Part shown: positions 9,074 to 18,716 of the stretch, one piece after another
Position numbering within the stretch: the first letter of the stretch is position 1
Layout of the letters: each line of letters starts with the position of its first letter
Source of the DNA: Thermogutta terrifontis
GTDB taxonomy: Bacteria > Planctomycetota > Planctomycetia > Pirellulales > Thermoguttaceae
Length of the DNA stretch: 64,000 nt
Direction: 5' to 3'
NCBI RefSeq assembly: GCF_002277955.1
Contig: NZ_CP018477.1
Span: forward strand, 310,001-374,000
Translations under genes and position numbers: made by a program
The notes under the pieces: generated by a model
The model's input: only the letters and a program-made list of their open reading frames with translations
Database searches by the model: none
Told to the model about the DNA's origin: nothing

Positions 9074-11158
9074 TCAGTGCACGCGATGGCCGGGCTTGGC
9101 CCCTTCATCGGGCGCGAGCAGGAAAACCTGGTCATCACCCGTTCCGGCCGCCAGGATCATCCCTTCACTCACGCCGAACCGCATCTTCCGTGGCGCGAGG
9201 TTGGCCACCAGGATCACCAACCGGCCCACGAGGCTCTCCGGCTTGTAAGCCTTTTTAATTCCTGCAAAAACGGTACGTTTGACGTCCCCGCCCAAACCCA
9301 GGGTGAGCTTGAGGAGCTTGTCCGCGCCGGGGACTTCTTCCGCAGCGAGGACGCGTGCCACGCGCAGGTCGATCTTTGTGAAATCGTCGATGGTGATCGT
9401 GTTCTCCAGCAGCGGCTCCTGCCGCAGGGGTTCATCGGAGTCCTGGCCGGTGGATGGCGAAACTTTTGTCCCCGCCGGTGTCTTGACACTCTCGTCTTCC
9501 TCGCGGCTTTCCTCGATCACCGCACTGAGCTTTTCCCGAGGCACCCGCTGCATCATGTGTTTGAAGGGCGCTACGATCCTGCCGAGCAAGGGTTGTTGGG
9601 CCTGGTCCCAGGATACGATCGGATCGCCGAATAACTCACCAGTCTGCCGCGCCAGCCGCGGCAACACCGGGGCAAGATAGATGACCAGTTGCCGGAAGAG
9701 GTTGAGGCCGATGGTGCAGACATCCTGAAGCTCTTTCTGCCGGGCGGGGTCTTTTTTGAGATTCCACGGCGCCATGCGATCGACGAATTGATTGGCCCGG
9801 TCACCGGCGGTGAGAATGATCCGTATAGCGCGGGCAAAGTCGCATGCTTCGTAGGCTTCCGCGATGGCTTCGCCGTCCGCGGCTGCCTGCGCGAAGAGGC
9901 CGCCATCCTCCGGATAGATGGCGGAGAGTGGGGAGCCTTCGATCAGCCGGGCACAGCGGCTGGCCAGGTTGACGATATTGCCCACCAGGTCCTTGTTCAC
10001 CCGATTGACGAACTCTTCAAAGTTAAGGTCCAGGTCCTCCACCCGAGAAGTCAGTTTGGCCGCATAATAATACCGCAGATACGACGGGTCGAGATGGCGG
10101 AGATAGGTTTCCGCCTTAATGAACGTTCCCTTGGATTTGGACATCTTCTCACCATTGACGGTGAGAAAACCGTGGATGTGAATCTTCCGCGGGAGATTGA
10201 AACCGGCGACTTTGAGCATCGCCGGCCAGAAGAGACAGTGAAAATACGTGATATCTTTTCCGATGAAGTGGTGGATTTCTGTCTCGGGATTGCGCCACCA
10301 GGTCTCCAATTCCTCGCCCACCCGACGGCACCACTGTTTAGTGGATCCCACGTAACCGATCGGGGCATCAAACCACACGTACCAGTAGTTACCGGGGCTA
10401 TCGGGAATCTCGAAGCCGAAGTAAGGGGCGGGGCGGGAAACATCCCAGTCGCGCAGTGGTTCGCTGAGGAAATGCGCTTTGAGATAGTTGGCGATTTCCG
10501 GCTGAAGGTGGTCCCCCGTCTGTGTCCACTCTTCCAGAAAATCGTGGAGTTTCTCAATCTGCACAAAAAGATGCCGGGCGGTTCTCAATTCCGGTTTGGC
10601 CCCGGAAATTGTGCTGACTGGATCGATGAGTTCCGTCGGGCTATGGGTGTGCCCGCACTTGTCGCAGCTATCGCCGTACTGATCGGGAGCACGACACGCC
10701 GGATTGGGACAGGTGCCTTTCACGAAGCGGTCGGCCAGAAAAACTCCTGCGACGGGGTCGAAGAGTTGGGTCACTTCTTTCTCGACCACCAGTCCGGCGG
10801 CCCGGAGTGCCTTCCAAAACACGTGGCACATCTCCCGATTTTCCGGACTGTGGGTACTGCCGTAGTTATCGAATTCGATATCGAAGCCTGCAAAATCTCG
10901 GACATGGGCGGTGTACATCCGCTGAATGAATTCTTCCTCGGGAATTCCTTCCCGGCGCGCGGAGATCATGATGGCAGTGCCATGTGTGTCATCAGCGCAG
11001 ATGTAAATGCATCGATGACCGCGCAGCTTTTGAAAACGCACCCAGATGTCCGTCTGGATGTACTCCACCAGATGGCCGATGTGGATGGGCCCATTCGCGT
11101 AAGGTAAGGCGCTGGTTACAAGGATCCGTCGTGCCATTGCGTTCTCGCTTGTTTCCAT
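9074..11158 (-). CDS. metG: Methionyl-tRNA synthetase
   Basis: The 694-residue class I synthetase charges tRNA-Met. The HIGH-type motif is in [10 protein letters not shown] near the N-terminus, followed by a zinc knuckle with CPNPACRAP and CDKCG, the [12 protein letters not shown] segment of the catalytic core, and the KMSKSKG loop. An anticodon-binding helical domain follows. The last ~105 residues form a tRNA-binding OB domain ([20 protein letters not shown]...), so this is the long MetG form with a C-terminal dimerisation module. The ATG at 11137 ([16 protein letters not shown]) fits family N-termini as well as 11158; no strong ribosome binding site decides. It is convergent with the TPR gene. 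Confidence 0.95.
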   Translation of the reverse strand: METSENAMARRILVTSALPYANGPIHIGHLVEYIQTDIWVRFQKLRGHRCIYICADDTHGTAIMISARREGIPEEEFIQRMYTAHVRDFAGFDIEFDNYGSTHSPENREMCHVFWKALRAAGLVVEKEVTQLFDPVAGVFLADRFVKGTCPNPACRAPDQYGDSCDKCGHTHSPTELIDPVSTISGAKPELRTARHLFVQIEKLHDFLEEWTQTGDHLQPEIANYLKAHFLSEPLRDWDVSRPAPYFGFEIPDSPGNYWYVWFDAPIGYVGSTKQWCRRVGEELETWWRNPETEIHHFIGKDITYFHCLFWPAMLKVAGFNLPRKIHIHGFLTVNGEKMSKSKGTFIKAETYLRHLDPSYLRYYYAAKLTSRVEDLDLNFEEFVNRVNKDLVGNIVNLASRCARLIEGSPLSAIYPEDGGLFAQAAADGEAIAEAYEACDFARAIRIILTAGDRANQFVDRMAPWNLKKDPARQKELQDVCTIGLNLFRQLVIYLAPVLPRLARQTGELFGDPIVSWDQAQQPLLGRIVAPFKHMMQRVPREKLSAVIEESREEDESVKTPAGTKVSPSTGQDSDEPLRQEPLLENTITIDDFTKIDLRVARVLAAEEVPGADKLLKLTLGLGGDVKRTVFAGIKKAYKPESLVGRLVILVANLAPRKMRFGVSEGMILAAGTGDDQVFLLAPDEGAKPGHRVH

Positions 11159-11303
11159 CCCAGGAATGACGCAAATCGGTTGTTGCAGGCTTCACCGCAA
11201 ACCCAAAACCCGCATTGTATCCCGCCTCCCGCCAGGGCGGGAGTGGGTTTTTGACCAAACGCGCCGCAGGCTGGGAAAGTGATTTTGTAAGAATGGAAGC
11301 AGC

Positions 11304-11336
11304 AAAACAGAAAAACCACCGCTGTGTCGGCGGTGG
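11304..11336 (-). terminator. Rho-independent terminator of the MetE-like gene
   Basis: On the minus strand a perfect 7-bp stem CCACCGC/GCGGTGG with a 7-nt loop (11316-11336) is followed by TTTTTCTGTTTT. It sits 44 bp after the stop at 11380 and shields metG. Confidence 0.8.
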
Positions 11337-11379
11337 CCTGCCTGAAGGAGCGAATCCGGTCCAGGGAGACACGGCGGAT

Positions 11380-12588
11380 TCAGGAAGTGGTGGCCGACTT
11401 TTTCGGGACGATGTCGATTTGCAGGGCGGGATCGGCGGCCGGAACGTAGGTGGTGGGCAACCCCAGTTCCCGCCGCACAATGTTGGTGCCCTGGGCAATC
11501 GCAGCGGCCTTATAGAAGGCGATCTCCCGATTGCATCCCTGTCGCCCAAAGCCACAGTCGCTGGTGATGACCAGTTTTTCTGGCGGGATGTATTTAAGGG
11601 CGCGACGGATCTCGGCGGCCACCTCCTCGGGGCGGTCGGCCTGCAGGGTGCGATGGCTCACCACGCCTACGGCGATTTTCTTGGGCAATCCCTTGCTCAG
11701 TGATCCGAACAGTTCGATATCCTTGAAATTGCGGTCCTTCATCTCGACCGTCCAGACATCTCCTTTCGCCTCATACAGGTACATTTCCAGAGATGCCGCG
11801 TAACTGGTGTCTTCCATGACCCTTTGCATGTTGGGATTTCCCCAGCACGTGTGGATCCAGATCTCCACGTCGTCGAGTCCTTCCACTTCGCGGTTGTAAG
11901 CTTCCAGCATGAAGCGGACATCGGGGTGGTCCTTGCCAAGCGAATTCGCCATGAAGTGGAAGCAGGGCTCCTCGACCTGAATGCATTTGCAGCCGGCATC
12001 GCGGAGGGCTCGCAACTCCTTGTTCATCGCCACCGCCAGATCCCAGATGAGTTCCCGTTTGTCCTTGTACTTATCCGTATGGATGTCCAGGAACAGGCTC
12101 ATGACCTGAGAACAGCAGGTGCCGAAGCGGACGGGCTTGCGGGTCTTGGCCTGCGTGATCCGCCAGATCTTCGGATAATCCAAAGGACGATGCTCCACCT
12201 TGTCCACGACGATCGGCCAGCGCCAGCCTGTGTAAATTTCATGCAGCAGTGTTCCCGGAGGATAACGCAACCATGGAGAGCGTGTCTCCTCGGATTGGAG
12301 ATAATCCCCTTCCAGGCCCTTCCACCGCTGCAGCGGATAATGATGCCAGGACCGTCCGGCGAAATCTTCGTCACAGTGGAAATCTCCGTGCGTGATGATG
12401 TCCAGACCGGCGCGCTCCTGGTCACTGACGACGACGGCCAGCGCGTCCTGAAACTTCTCCCGGAATCGCACGTCCATCATGCAGGTATCCAGCGGCCGCC
12501 CCCACATGCTGACGTCGAACCACCGTGGCCGGGGAAACGAACCTGTCGTCGTGCAGGGCAACATGATGTCTTTGGTGACGGTGAACAT
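11380..12588 (-). CDS. MetE-like cobalamin-independent methyltransferase domain protein
   Basis: From ATG 12588 (GGGAGGAGCACGCACC ribosome binding site) the protein has 402 residues and resembles the C-terminal catalytic half of cobalamin-independent methionine synthase. Candidate zinc ligands are H246 and C248 in WIHTCWG and C345 in TSDCGFGR, with SHRTLQADRPEEVA before the last. The N-terminal half found in MetE (about 750 residues) is absent. Similar short proteins occur as core methionine synthases or as methyltransferases acting on other donors; the substrate is unknown. An in-frame ATG at 12669 lacks a ribosome binding site. A terminator follows at 11304-11336, so it is probably a single transcription unit. 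Confidence 0.8.
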   Translation of the reverse strand: MFTVTKDIMLPCTTTGSFPRPRWFDVSMWGRPLDTCMMDVRFREKFQDALAVVVSDQERAGLDIITHGDFHCDEDFAGRSWHHYPLQRWKGLEGDYLQSEETRSPWLRYPPGTLLHEIYTGWRWPIVVDKVEHRPLDYPKIWRITQAKTRKPVRFGTCCSQVMSLFLDIHTDKYKDKRELIWDLAVAMNKELRALRDAGCKCIQVEEPCFHFMANSLGKDHPDVRFMLEAYNREVEGLDDVEIWIHTCWGNPNMQRVMEDTSYAASLEMYLYEAKGDVWTVEMKDRNFKDIELFGSLSKGLPKKIAVGVVSHRTLQADRPEEVAAEIRRALKYIPPEKLVITSDCGFGRQGCNREIAFYKAAAIAQGTNIVRRELGLPTTYVPAADPALQIDIVPKKSATTS

Positions 12589-12823
12589 GGTGCGTGCTCC
12601 TCCCATCAAAAGGCACCCATTTGGGCCGACGCCTGTTAATCGGGCCAGCGTTTCAACAATTTCTGTCAATTGGTGCTGGCATTTTAGTCGTAAACTTGCC
12701 GATGTGCAACAGTGTGAGGCAGACGGCCGCTCTCGTGATGGCCCGGAACACGCAATCGTGCAAATGTGCGAGGTTCTCGCCGATCAACGAAAACCAACCC
12801 ACCGAGGGTGGACGGCACTAAAC

Positions 12824-12866
12824 AAGAAAAGAAACAGGTGGGGCGAAATTTTTCTTTCGCCCCACC
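12824..12866 (-). terminator. Rho-independent terminator of the pseudopilin gene
   Basis: A 12-bp perfect stem (GGTGGGGCGAAA/TTTCGCCCCACC, 12837-12866, 6-nt loop) is followed on the minus strand by TGTTTCTTTTCTT. It starts 41 bp past the stop at 12907. Confidence 0.85.
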
Positions 12867-12906
12867 CAGCGTGTGGCTCATGTCAAAGCTGCTCTGCGAA
12901 GGAGAA

Positions 12907-13371
12907 TCACGGCGAGCTGTAATACTCGGGGTTGTTGGGCCAGATGGCGCCCGTTGTGGCGTCGTATTGCCATCCCGCGCCTCCGGCGACAACGCCTGTG
13001 GGCTTCTGGCCGGGGGTGCTCACCGGCACCACAGTGTTACTGTTGTTGTACGGATTGACGGGCAGTTGTCCAGTGATGTATGGGCCATAGGGGTAATTGG
13101 GACCCGGCGTGCCGATTTCACCCGCCGCGTTGGTGGCGTTATAAAGCTGGGGCAGATCGTTGTTAACAAGCTGGGGGTACGTTCCGTGATGCACGCGATA
13201 AAGCTCGATTTGCGAGCGCAGGGTGTGCATGTTGAATTCCAGGGCACTCCGCTTGGCATCTGCGGTGGACGATGCGAACTGGGGAATGATCACGGCCGCC
13301 AGAATGGCCATGATGACCACCACGATGAGAACCTCGATGAGCGTGAAAGCTTTTCGGAAACGTGGGGACAT
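12907..13371 (-). CDS. GspG-like prepilin/pseudopilin with N-terminal methylation signal
   Basis: The 154-residue protein begins with a short basic leader MSPRFRKA followed by FTLIEVLIVVVIMAILAAVI, the type IV prepilin cleavage/methylation and transmembrane helix, with Glu at mature position 5. The residue before the cleavage point is Ala, not the usual Gly. The globular part (SALEFNMHTLRSQIELYRVHHGTYP) matches the GspG-type major pseudopilin pattern. TTGGGAGGTTTCAAAC is a strong ribosome binding site. A strong terminator follows, so it is monocistronic. It would be processed by a prepilin peptidase and assembled by a GspE/PilB-type ATPase such as those at 1-3402; no gspF or gspD is nearby. 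Confidence 0.88.
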   Translation of the reverse strand: MSPRFRKAFTLIEVLIVVVIMAILAAVIIPQFASSTADAKRSALEFNMHTLRSQIELYRVHHGTYPQLVNNDLPQLYNATNAAGEIGTPGPNYPYGPYITGQLPVNPYNNSNTVVPVSTPGQKPTGVVAGGAGWQYDATTGAIWPNNPEYYSSP

Positions 13372-13746
13372 GTTTGAAACCTCCCAAATCGTCTTGAGGT
13401 TAACGCGTTAGTTCCGCTTGATTCACCGTGAAACGCGTTGTTCTGACAGTTTTGACTTGAACCTTCCCGGCCCTGCGTTTCAACTCTCTGGATGCCGGAG
13501 CCTTCAGCAGGTTTACTGCTCTGATTGACCATAGATTACGTTTTGCGCGGAGGCAAATAAGCAAGTCCAGGAAAAGGAAAATCAGCGAAAAACTCCCACG
13601 TGGGAAAACGGATAAATCGGTCAAAGCGGATATTGCGGCCGATCCCTAACCGCTATCTGGGGGATAACGTCCGGCAAGCGTGGCAAGGGCAGGGAAGGTT
13701 GGCTTTTCGGCGGTGGGATGAAAATCGCCGACGGGGCAGGCGCTGA
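13372..13746. other. Intergenic region upstream of the pseudopilin
   Basis: 375 bp with no supported gene on either strand and no mosaic repeat. It must carry the promoter of the pseudopilin (minus strand), but no clear -35/-10 pair was found. It also holds the 3' flank of the metallopeptidase-like gene. Confidence 0.5.
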
Positions 13747-15150
13747 TCAGGGAAGAGGGAGAACCTTGACGAGAATATCCCCGGAATTGTCGCTCAGCTC
13801 AGCCGCGCTATCGTTGATTCGGAGAAAAAGCGTCCCGGTTCGTTCGGCGGTCAGCACATAGCCTCGCCCCACAGCGATTGGCTGAAAGAAACTCCCGCGG
13901 GTATTGAGCTCCGCGCCGGGTCGTGGTGGAGAATCCCCGACAGGCACAACGGCCGCCAGCAGTGTTCCCAGGGGATGACCGCGCACGTAGCGGATGGTCA
14001 CGCCCTGAGGCTCGCACTCCCACGGGCCTCCGTCCTGGGCCACGATAAAACGCCCGGTGGCAGTCAGTTGGTAGCGCTTGCCGACCTCCAGTTGCAGCCC
14101 GGCGTTTTGCCATCCTTTTCCCGCTTCGACGCGGACCGCGCTTCCGCCGGTCAGGACCGGCGAGCCGGGTGTGAAGTCGGCGGCGGTCCGCTCGAAATCA
14201 TATCCGTAATCGAGGTCCGCCAGGACGATCAGCCATTGATACTCCGCAGTCTTCCAGGTGGGGCCTAATAGTCTCAAAAAATTCTCGTTGAAGTTTTGAA
14301 GGTTTCCCCGCTGGATAAATGGCGGTAGTTTTTTAAAGGCGGGTTGAAAGCGGGGATCGTGCGCAAAAAGCGCCGTGGCAGCCCAGCACCAGCCGTAAGG
14401 CTCCAGATCGCGATGGGCCGTCGGCCCAAAGTTCAGAATGTCGGTCAACGACAAGGGCCGTTTCTGGGCCACTGCGTCCCGGACGATCCTGATTCGGCCC
14501 CACATTGGCACCTCATCGCGGGATTTGGGAACAACGCCCAACTGGAGCGTGCGGCCGTCCCAAAAGTGCGTTCCCAGCAATTCGGCGATTCCCTCGTTGT
14601 ACCAGGGAGGAATCCAATCGCCAAAATGCGCTCGCAGAAATCCGTGTGTGCCCTCGTGGATCAGCAGATGACGGCGATAATACGCACTGGGTTGTTCGTA
14701 AATCCACAGCACATTGCCCACAGAAAATCCGTTGGTAAACGGCGGGAGCCAGGAAGGTAGCACGCCCAGTTCGCGAAAAGGTCGTGGATCTCTCATCAAA
14801 AAGCCGGTCATCTTCCAGGGGCGGCTATCGGGTGCAATGGCGAAAAACGCACACCACTGCGGGTAAGCGGCATCGAAAACCCGTCCCAATTCGTCGATTT
14901 CTGGAGTGACGGGCAGATCCGTGTAAAGCGTCAATCGAGAGGACGCGATTTTGTGAAGACCGGCCTGGAGCAGTCGCCCGTCGTCGATGGGAAACCCTGG
15001 GTATCGCCGGCCGGAGACGTCCGCACCGGGACCCTGGGCCGATATCTCGCCCGCACTCAGGAGCAACCAAACAGCCGAAAGACCCGCCAGAAAACAGCTT
15101 GCCCAATTTGCGGGAGGCACACGCTGGGGCTTTTCACTGCAACGATCCAT
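13747..15150 (-). CDS. Secreted HEGTH metallopeptidase-like protein with C-terminal beta domain
   Basis: From ATG 15150 the protein has 467 residues. A signal peptide (hydrophobic core about 17-34, cleavage near SAQG) precedes a gluzincin-type region: HEGTH at 165-169 fits HExxH, and NEGIAELLG (185-193) can supply the third Glu ligand, as in peptidase MA-like families. The C-terminal third (VEAGKGWQNAGLQLEVGKRYQLTA..., LFLRINDSAAELSDNSGD) resembles a carbohydrate-binding beta-sandwich of the LecA/PA-IL type. Function is inferred from the fold only. A GTG at 15240 would extend the frame over a non-hydrophobic leader and is less likely. It follows the small gene at 15256-15705 and may be co-transcribed. 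Confidence 0.72.
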   Translation of the reverse strand: MDRCSEKPQRVPPANWASCFLAGLSAVWLLLSAGEISAQGPGADVSGRRYPGFPIDDGRLLQAGLHKIASSRLTLYTDLPVTPEIDELGRVFDAAYPQWCAFFAIAPDSRPWKMTGFLMRDPRPFRELGVLPSWLPPFTNGFSVGNVLWIYEQPSAYYRRHLLIHEGTHGFLRAHFGDWIPPWYNEGIAELLGTHFWDGRTLQLGVVPKSRDEVPMWGRIRIVRDAVAQKRPLSLTDILNFGPTAHRDLEPYGWCWAATALFAHDPRFQPAFKKLPPFIQRGNLQNFNENFLRLLGPTWKTAEYQWLIVLADLDYGYDFERTAADFTPGSPVLTGGSAVRVEAGKGWQNAGLQLEVGKRYQLTATGRFIVAQDGGPWECEPQGVTIRYVRGHPLGTLLAAVVPVGDSPPRPGAELNTRGSFFQPIAVGRGYVLTAERTGTLFLRINDSAAELSDNSGDILVKVLPLP

Positions 15151-15255
15151 CTGAACTTTGCCGGTTGAGGACTGACCCGTCTGGACGCCGTTTGAGGGAC
15201 AACGCGGCGTCACACGCTTGGACACCCTCCCACCTTCCACCAGAACTGAAAGATT

Positions 15256-15705
15256 TCAATCCCAATACGACAGTTTTTTCACATAACTCAGGCAGCTCGT
15301 GGTCATGGCCTGAAAGACGGCGGCATACTTTTCGAACTCGCGATCCCAGCCCTGGGCGAAAAACACGTAGGTCCCCTGTTCGGTGCGGACACAATGGACC
15401 TGAGCCGTGCAGATGAGATCGAGATGGAAGAAGTTCATCTCGTAACCGATCAGTTGCCGGTTTCCGATAGTCACGGGCGATGACTCCACCTCCAGGGTGT
15501 CGTACTCCTGCCGCATCGCCTGAACAGCAGCATCGGCGAGTTTATGCGGATCGGTATCCCGCGGATGAACACTGACAGACCAGAAGGCCCCTTCCGGGCT
15601 ATAGACCGTGACGGAATGGCGGCCGGTCCACAAATCGTCTTCTTCCACCCGCCAATTCTCTGGATACTGAAAACGAATCCCCCGATTGTTGTACTCGGCT
15701 GGCAT
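15256..15705 (-). CDS. Conserved hypothetical protein, PsbP/DUF1795-like fold
   Basis: The protein MPAEYNNRGIRFQYPENWRV... has 149 residues from ATG 15705. The opening 'NRGIRFQYPENW' followed by SVTVYSPEGAFWSVSVHP resembles small alpha/beta proteins of the DUF1795/PsbP-like group, in which a 'YPxxW' strand starts the fold. There is no signal peptide or membrane helix. An upstream in-frame TTG at 15768 would add 21 residues; neither start has a clear ribosome binding site. Function unknown. It is divergent from the TPR lipoprotein gene and upstream of the HEGTH protein on the same strand. Confidence 0.65.
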   Translation of the reverse strand: MPAEYNNRGIRFQYPENWRVEEDDLWTGRHSVTVYSPEGAFWSVSVHPRDTDPHKLADAAVQAMRQEYDTLEVESSPVTIGNRQLIGYEMNFFHLDLICTAQVHCVRTEQGTYVFFAQGWDREFEKYAAVFQAMTTSCLSYVKKLSYWD

Positions 15706-15856
15706 GGTTCTGATCCAGTTTTCCTGCTCTTCCCAATTATCCTGGTTTGTATGGTGAGTTTGCTCCAAGATGGCCTATGGCCGGTGGACAACAATTGGTA
15801 ACATCGCCAGGACGGTTATCCGAATCTCCGGAGACGCTCACAGTCCGCCAACCCTT

Positions 15857-16765
15857 ATGCATTATTGTACCCGGTGCGCGAAACTGGTGGTTATCGCCTC
15901 GGCCTTGCTTGCGGGGTCGGGGTGCCGCTTGATGCATCGGGAGTTGATGGCCACCCGATTGCTTGAGCAAAGTCGCCTGCTTAGCCAGCAAGCGCACTAT
16001 GCCCTGCAGCGGGGAGACCTTCAAGAGGCCGACCGGCTCCTCGTCCAGGCATTGCGTACCTGCCCCAATGATGTGGAGGCCCGGGCACGTTATGCCCGCG
16101 TCCTTTGGCAATGCGGCAAACGGGAAGAGGCCCTCCAGCAGCTCCAGATGGCTTTGAGCACCGCCCCGCAGAATCCCGATCTCCATGTCCAGATGGCGGA
16201 ATTTCTGGTGGAACTGGGCCGACTGAATCAGGCCGAACGGCACGCCCAATCTGCCATCGCGGTGGCCCCGAAAAGTTCCACGGCGTGGCTGATCCAGGGG
16301 CGAATCGCTCTCATGCGGAATCGCCCCGACGAAGCCCTGGCCGCATTTTATCGGGCGCTGGGAGTTCGCCCTGACGATCGTGACGCTCTCCACTGGATTG
16401 CTCAGGCCTATCGTGCCAAGGGAGACTGGGAGCAGGTTCTGGCCGTCCAGCAACGAATTCTCCAGGGATACTCACCGGGCGATGAACCCCCCGAGCAACT
16501 GGCTGCCCTTGGCGAGGCTTATCGGATGCTGGGCCGCTACGCGGATGCCGCTGCGACGTACCTTCAAGCAGCTCAGAGAGCGGGAGAATCGAACCCGTAT
16601 CTTGCGTTGGCGGCCGAGTGCTACGCCCAGGCGGGCAATGAGGCCGAGGCCCAGCGGCTGATGGCCCAAATTCAGCCTCAACAATCGCCCCGTGCGGTGG
16701 CCCCGCAGCCTCTTTCCCAGGGAGAAATGACCCGCATGGCGGGACAGGAAATGTTGCGACGGTAG
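15857..16765 (+). CDS. TPR lipoprotein
   Basis: From ATG 15857 (302 residues) the N-terminus MHYCTRCAKLVVIASALLAGSGC is a lipoprotein signal with lipobox LAGSGC. At least five TPR units follow (QAHYALQRGDLQEADRLLVQ, PNDVEARARYARVLWQCGKR, PDLHVQMAEFLVELGRLNQA, and others), ending in a Gln/Pro-rich tail. It is probably an envelope-anchored scaffold or assembly factor; no partner is identified. The open frame begins at 15770 but that ATG would bury the lipobox, so 15857 is preferred; no strong ribosome binding site supports either. Confidence 0.75.
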   Translation: MHYCTRCAKLVVIASALLAGSGCRLMHRELMATRLLEQSRLLSQQAHYALQRGDLQEADRLLVQALRTCPNDVEARARYARVLWQCGKREEALQQLQMALSTAPQNPDLHVQMAEFLVELGRLNQAERHAQSAIAVAPKSSTAWLIQGRIALMRNRPDEALAAFYRALGVRPDDRDALHWIAQAYRAKGDWEQVLAVQQRILQGYSPGDEPPEQLAALGEAYRMLGRYADAAATYLQAAQRAGESNPYLALAAECYAQAGNEAEAQRLMAQIQPQQSPRAVAPQPLSQGEMTRMAGQEMLRR

Positions 16766-16862
16766 GTGGCGTTGCCGGGTTCGCGCAAGGGGGGTCTGCC
16801 CGTGGAAACTGCTCCCAAAAGAGTCGTGCCTACCTCTCCGGGGGAGCCGCCCAATCCCGTGA

Positions 16863-16868
16863 TATAAT
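16863..16868 (+). promoter_or_regulatory. Candidate -10 element
   Basis: A perfect TATAAT lies 41 bp before the GTG at 16910. No matching -35 is visible at 16-18 bp, so activity is uncertain. Confidence 0.3.
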
Positions 16869-16909
16869 TTCTCGAAGTATCCCAGGTTTTCTATCTTTTG
16901 CAGGCTTGA

Positions 16910-18658
16910 GTGCGCGTCATGGGCGAGGAAAAGGTGCGACGACAGCCGGAGGGTGATGCTCAGCCAGCCGGTTGCCCCTCGCCTGAAGAGTCCGCCCTAC
17001 TATCAAAACAATCGCCAGAGTCGACTCAGGTGGTTTTTCCAGAAGGGCAGGCTCAGTCCCATCAATCTGCACAATCGGCCGGGCAAGATCAGTCGCCAGA
17101 GCATCGCTGGACCGCCGTTCGCGTCCCGCTTGCCAAACCCGCCCGCCTTGTCGAATCCCAACAAATTCAATCCATGCTGCCCGGGGAAGAAAGGGCGACG
17201 CTTCGAGAATTAATCCCCTCCAAACTCGAGTGGCGTCGCGGGCTGAGCAGTTTCCTCGTAAGTGCCGTCGTCCACGCCGTTCTTTTGGTCGTTTTCTCTC
17301 TCTGGATGATTCAAACACCACAGGGATTTAGCGGCATTAGTCTGCTGGCCACGGCAAATCTGCCGGTTAACTCGCCCTTGTTGGAAAGCGACCTCATCCT
17401 GGAGACACGGCCTGAGGAGCGCTCGTTCGTTACAGAACAGTCCTTCGCCCTGACCCCGGCGACGGTGAATATCCTGGGGGAGGAGGAAGGAAATGAGCAG
17501 AGCGTTACCACGGGCGAGCGAGACACCGGACCGCTTGATCCTGCTCGCCCCTGGGGTAACAAGGAGCCGGACTACTTATCGCATTTGGACCGTCCCAGCG
17601 GAGGTGGTCTGGAAGGCCGGACGCCGGAGATGCGGGCAAAACTAGCCATCCAGAGAGATGGCTCGACCGAAAGTGAAGAGGCGGTCGAACGTGGTCTGCG
17701 GTGGATCGCCGTCCATCAGGAGGAAGATGGATCCTGGCGATTTGATTTGAAGGTTCATTCCTGCCGGGGATACTGCCGCAATCCGGGAACGGAGCCGAGC
17801 ACCACCGCTGCCACGGCACTCGCCCTGTTGCCTTTTCTCGGCGCCGGATACACCCACCGGACCGGGCCGTATATTGATACGGTTCACCGGGGCCTGTATT
17901 ACCTCCTTCGCCGCGGGCGGCAGACCGACAAAGGACTCGACTTCCAGGAAGGTATGAAAAATGGCATGTATGCGCAGGGACTGGTGGCCATCGTCCTGTG
18001 CGAAGCATTCGCCATGACCAAAGACCCGGCTTTGCAGCAACCTGCCCAGGAGGCCATCCGATTCATCGAATACGCGCAGGATAAGACTGGCGGCGGATGG
18101 CGTTATCGGCCGGGAGAACCCGGCGACACGACAGTGACCGGGTGGCAGCTTATGGCCCTCAAAAGCGCCGAGATGGCAGGGCTGAAAGTCGATCGCTCCG
18201 TGCATTACGCGGCCCAGCGATTTCTGGATAGCGTGGCCAGCGAGGAAGGAGCCCTTTACGGGTATCAGGATCGCAATCCGCGGCACAGCACCACCGCCAT
18301 CGGCCTCCTCTGCCGGATGTACGCGGGTTGGCCCCGGCAGCATCCGCCTCTCGCACGGGGCATTGCCCATCTGGCAGAATGGGGGCCTTCCGAAACCGAT
18401 CTCTACTACGACTATTATGCCACCCAGGTAATGCGGCACTGGGGCGGTTCCGACTGGAAACGCTGGAACGAGACCATGCGGGAGTTTCTCATCAAGACTC
18501 AGGCCACTCAGGGACACGAGGCGGGAAGCTGGTATTTCGAAGACCCGCATTCCCGGGTGGGTGGTCGGCTTTACACCACCGCCATGGCCGTTATGATCCT
18601 CGAAGTCTATTACCGCTACATGCCCCTCTACGGCGAAGACGTATTTCCCGGTTTGTGA
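16910..18658 (+). CDS. Membrane-anchored toroid (prenyltransferase/squalene oxidase repeat) protein
   Basis: The 582-residue product (GTG at 16910, or ATG at 16919) has a polar Gln/Pro/Ser-rich N-terminus (1-100), one transmembrane helix (about 113-135, LSSFLVSAVVHAVLLVVFSLW), a linker and an alpha/alpha-toroid domain from about 245 to the end. Repeated motifs such as AVERGLRWIAVHQEEDGSW, TAATALALLPFLGAG, GMYAQGLVAIVLCEA and YTTAMAVMILEVYYRY are typical of terpenoid-cyclase-like repeats. Planctomycetes carry many such proteins without assigned enzymatic function; the DxDD cyclase motif is not seen. It is convergent with the ATP-grasp pair. Confidence 0.75.
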   Translation: MRVMGEEKVRRQPEGDAQPAGCPSPEESALLSKQSPESTQVVFPEGQAQSHQSAQSAGQDQSPEHRWTAVRVPLAKPARLVESQQIQSMLPGEERATLRELIPSKLEWRRGLSSFLVSAVVHAVLLVVFSLWMIQTPQGFSGISLLATANLPVNSPLLESDLILETRPEERSFVTEQSFALTPATVNILGEEEGNEQSVTTGERDTGPLDPARPWGNKEPDYLSHLDRPSGGGLEGRTPEMRAKLAIQRDGSTESEEAVERGLRWIAVHQEEDGSWRFDLKVHSCRGYCRNPGTEPSTTAATALALLPFLGAGYTHRTGPYIDTVHRGLYYLLRRGRQTDKGLDFQEGMKNGMYAQGLVAIVLCEAFAMTKDPALQQPAQEAIRFIEYAQDKTGGGWRYRPGEPGDTTVTGWQLMALKSAEMAGLKVDRSVHYAAQRFLDSVASEEGALYGYQDRNPRHSTTAIGLLCRMYAGWPRQHPPLARGIAHLAEWGPSETDLYYDYYATQVMRHWGGSDWKRWNETMREFLIKTQATQGHEAGSWYFEDPHSRVGGRLYTTAMAVMILEVYYRYMPLYGEDVFPGL

Positions 18659-18716
18659 GCGAATCGGCTGGTCAACCAACCCGTGAGTAAACAATCTCGT
18701 AATTGGCCCCTTGCGC

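Noticed and set aside
9689-11107. 472-codon plus-strand frame
   Set aside because: Antisense shadow of metG with no recognisable motif.
16585-16600. GAATCGAACCC resembling a T-arm
   Set aside because: Lies inside the TPR lipoprotein gene and has no pairing partner.
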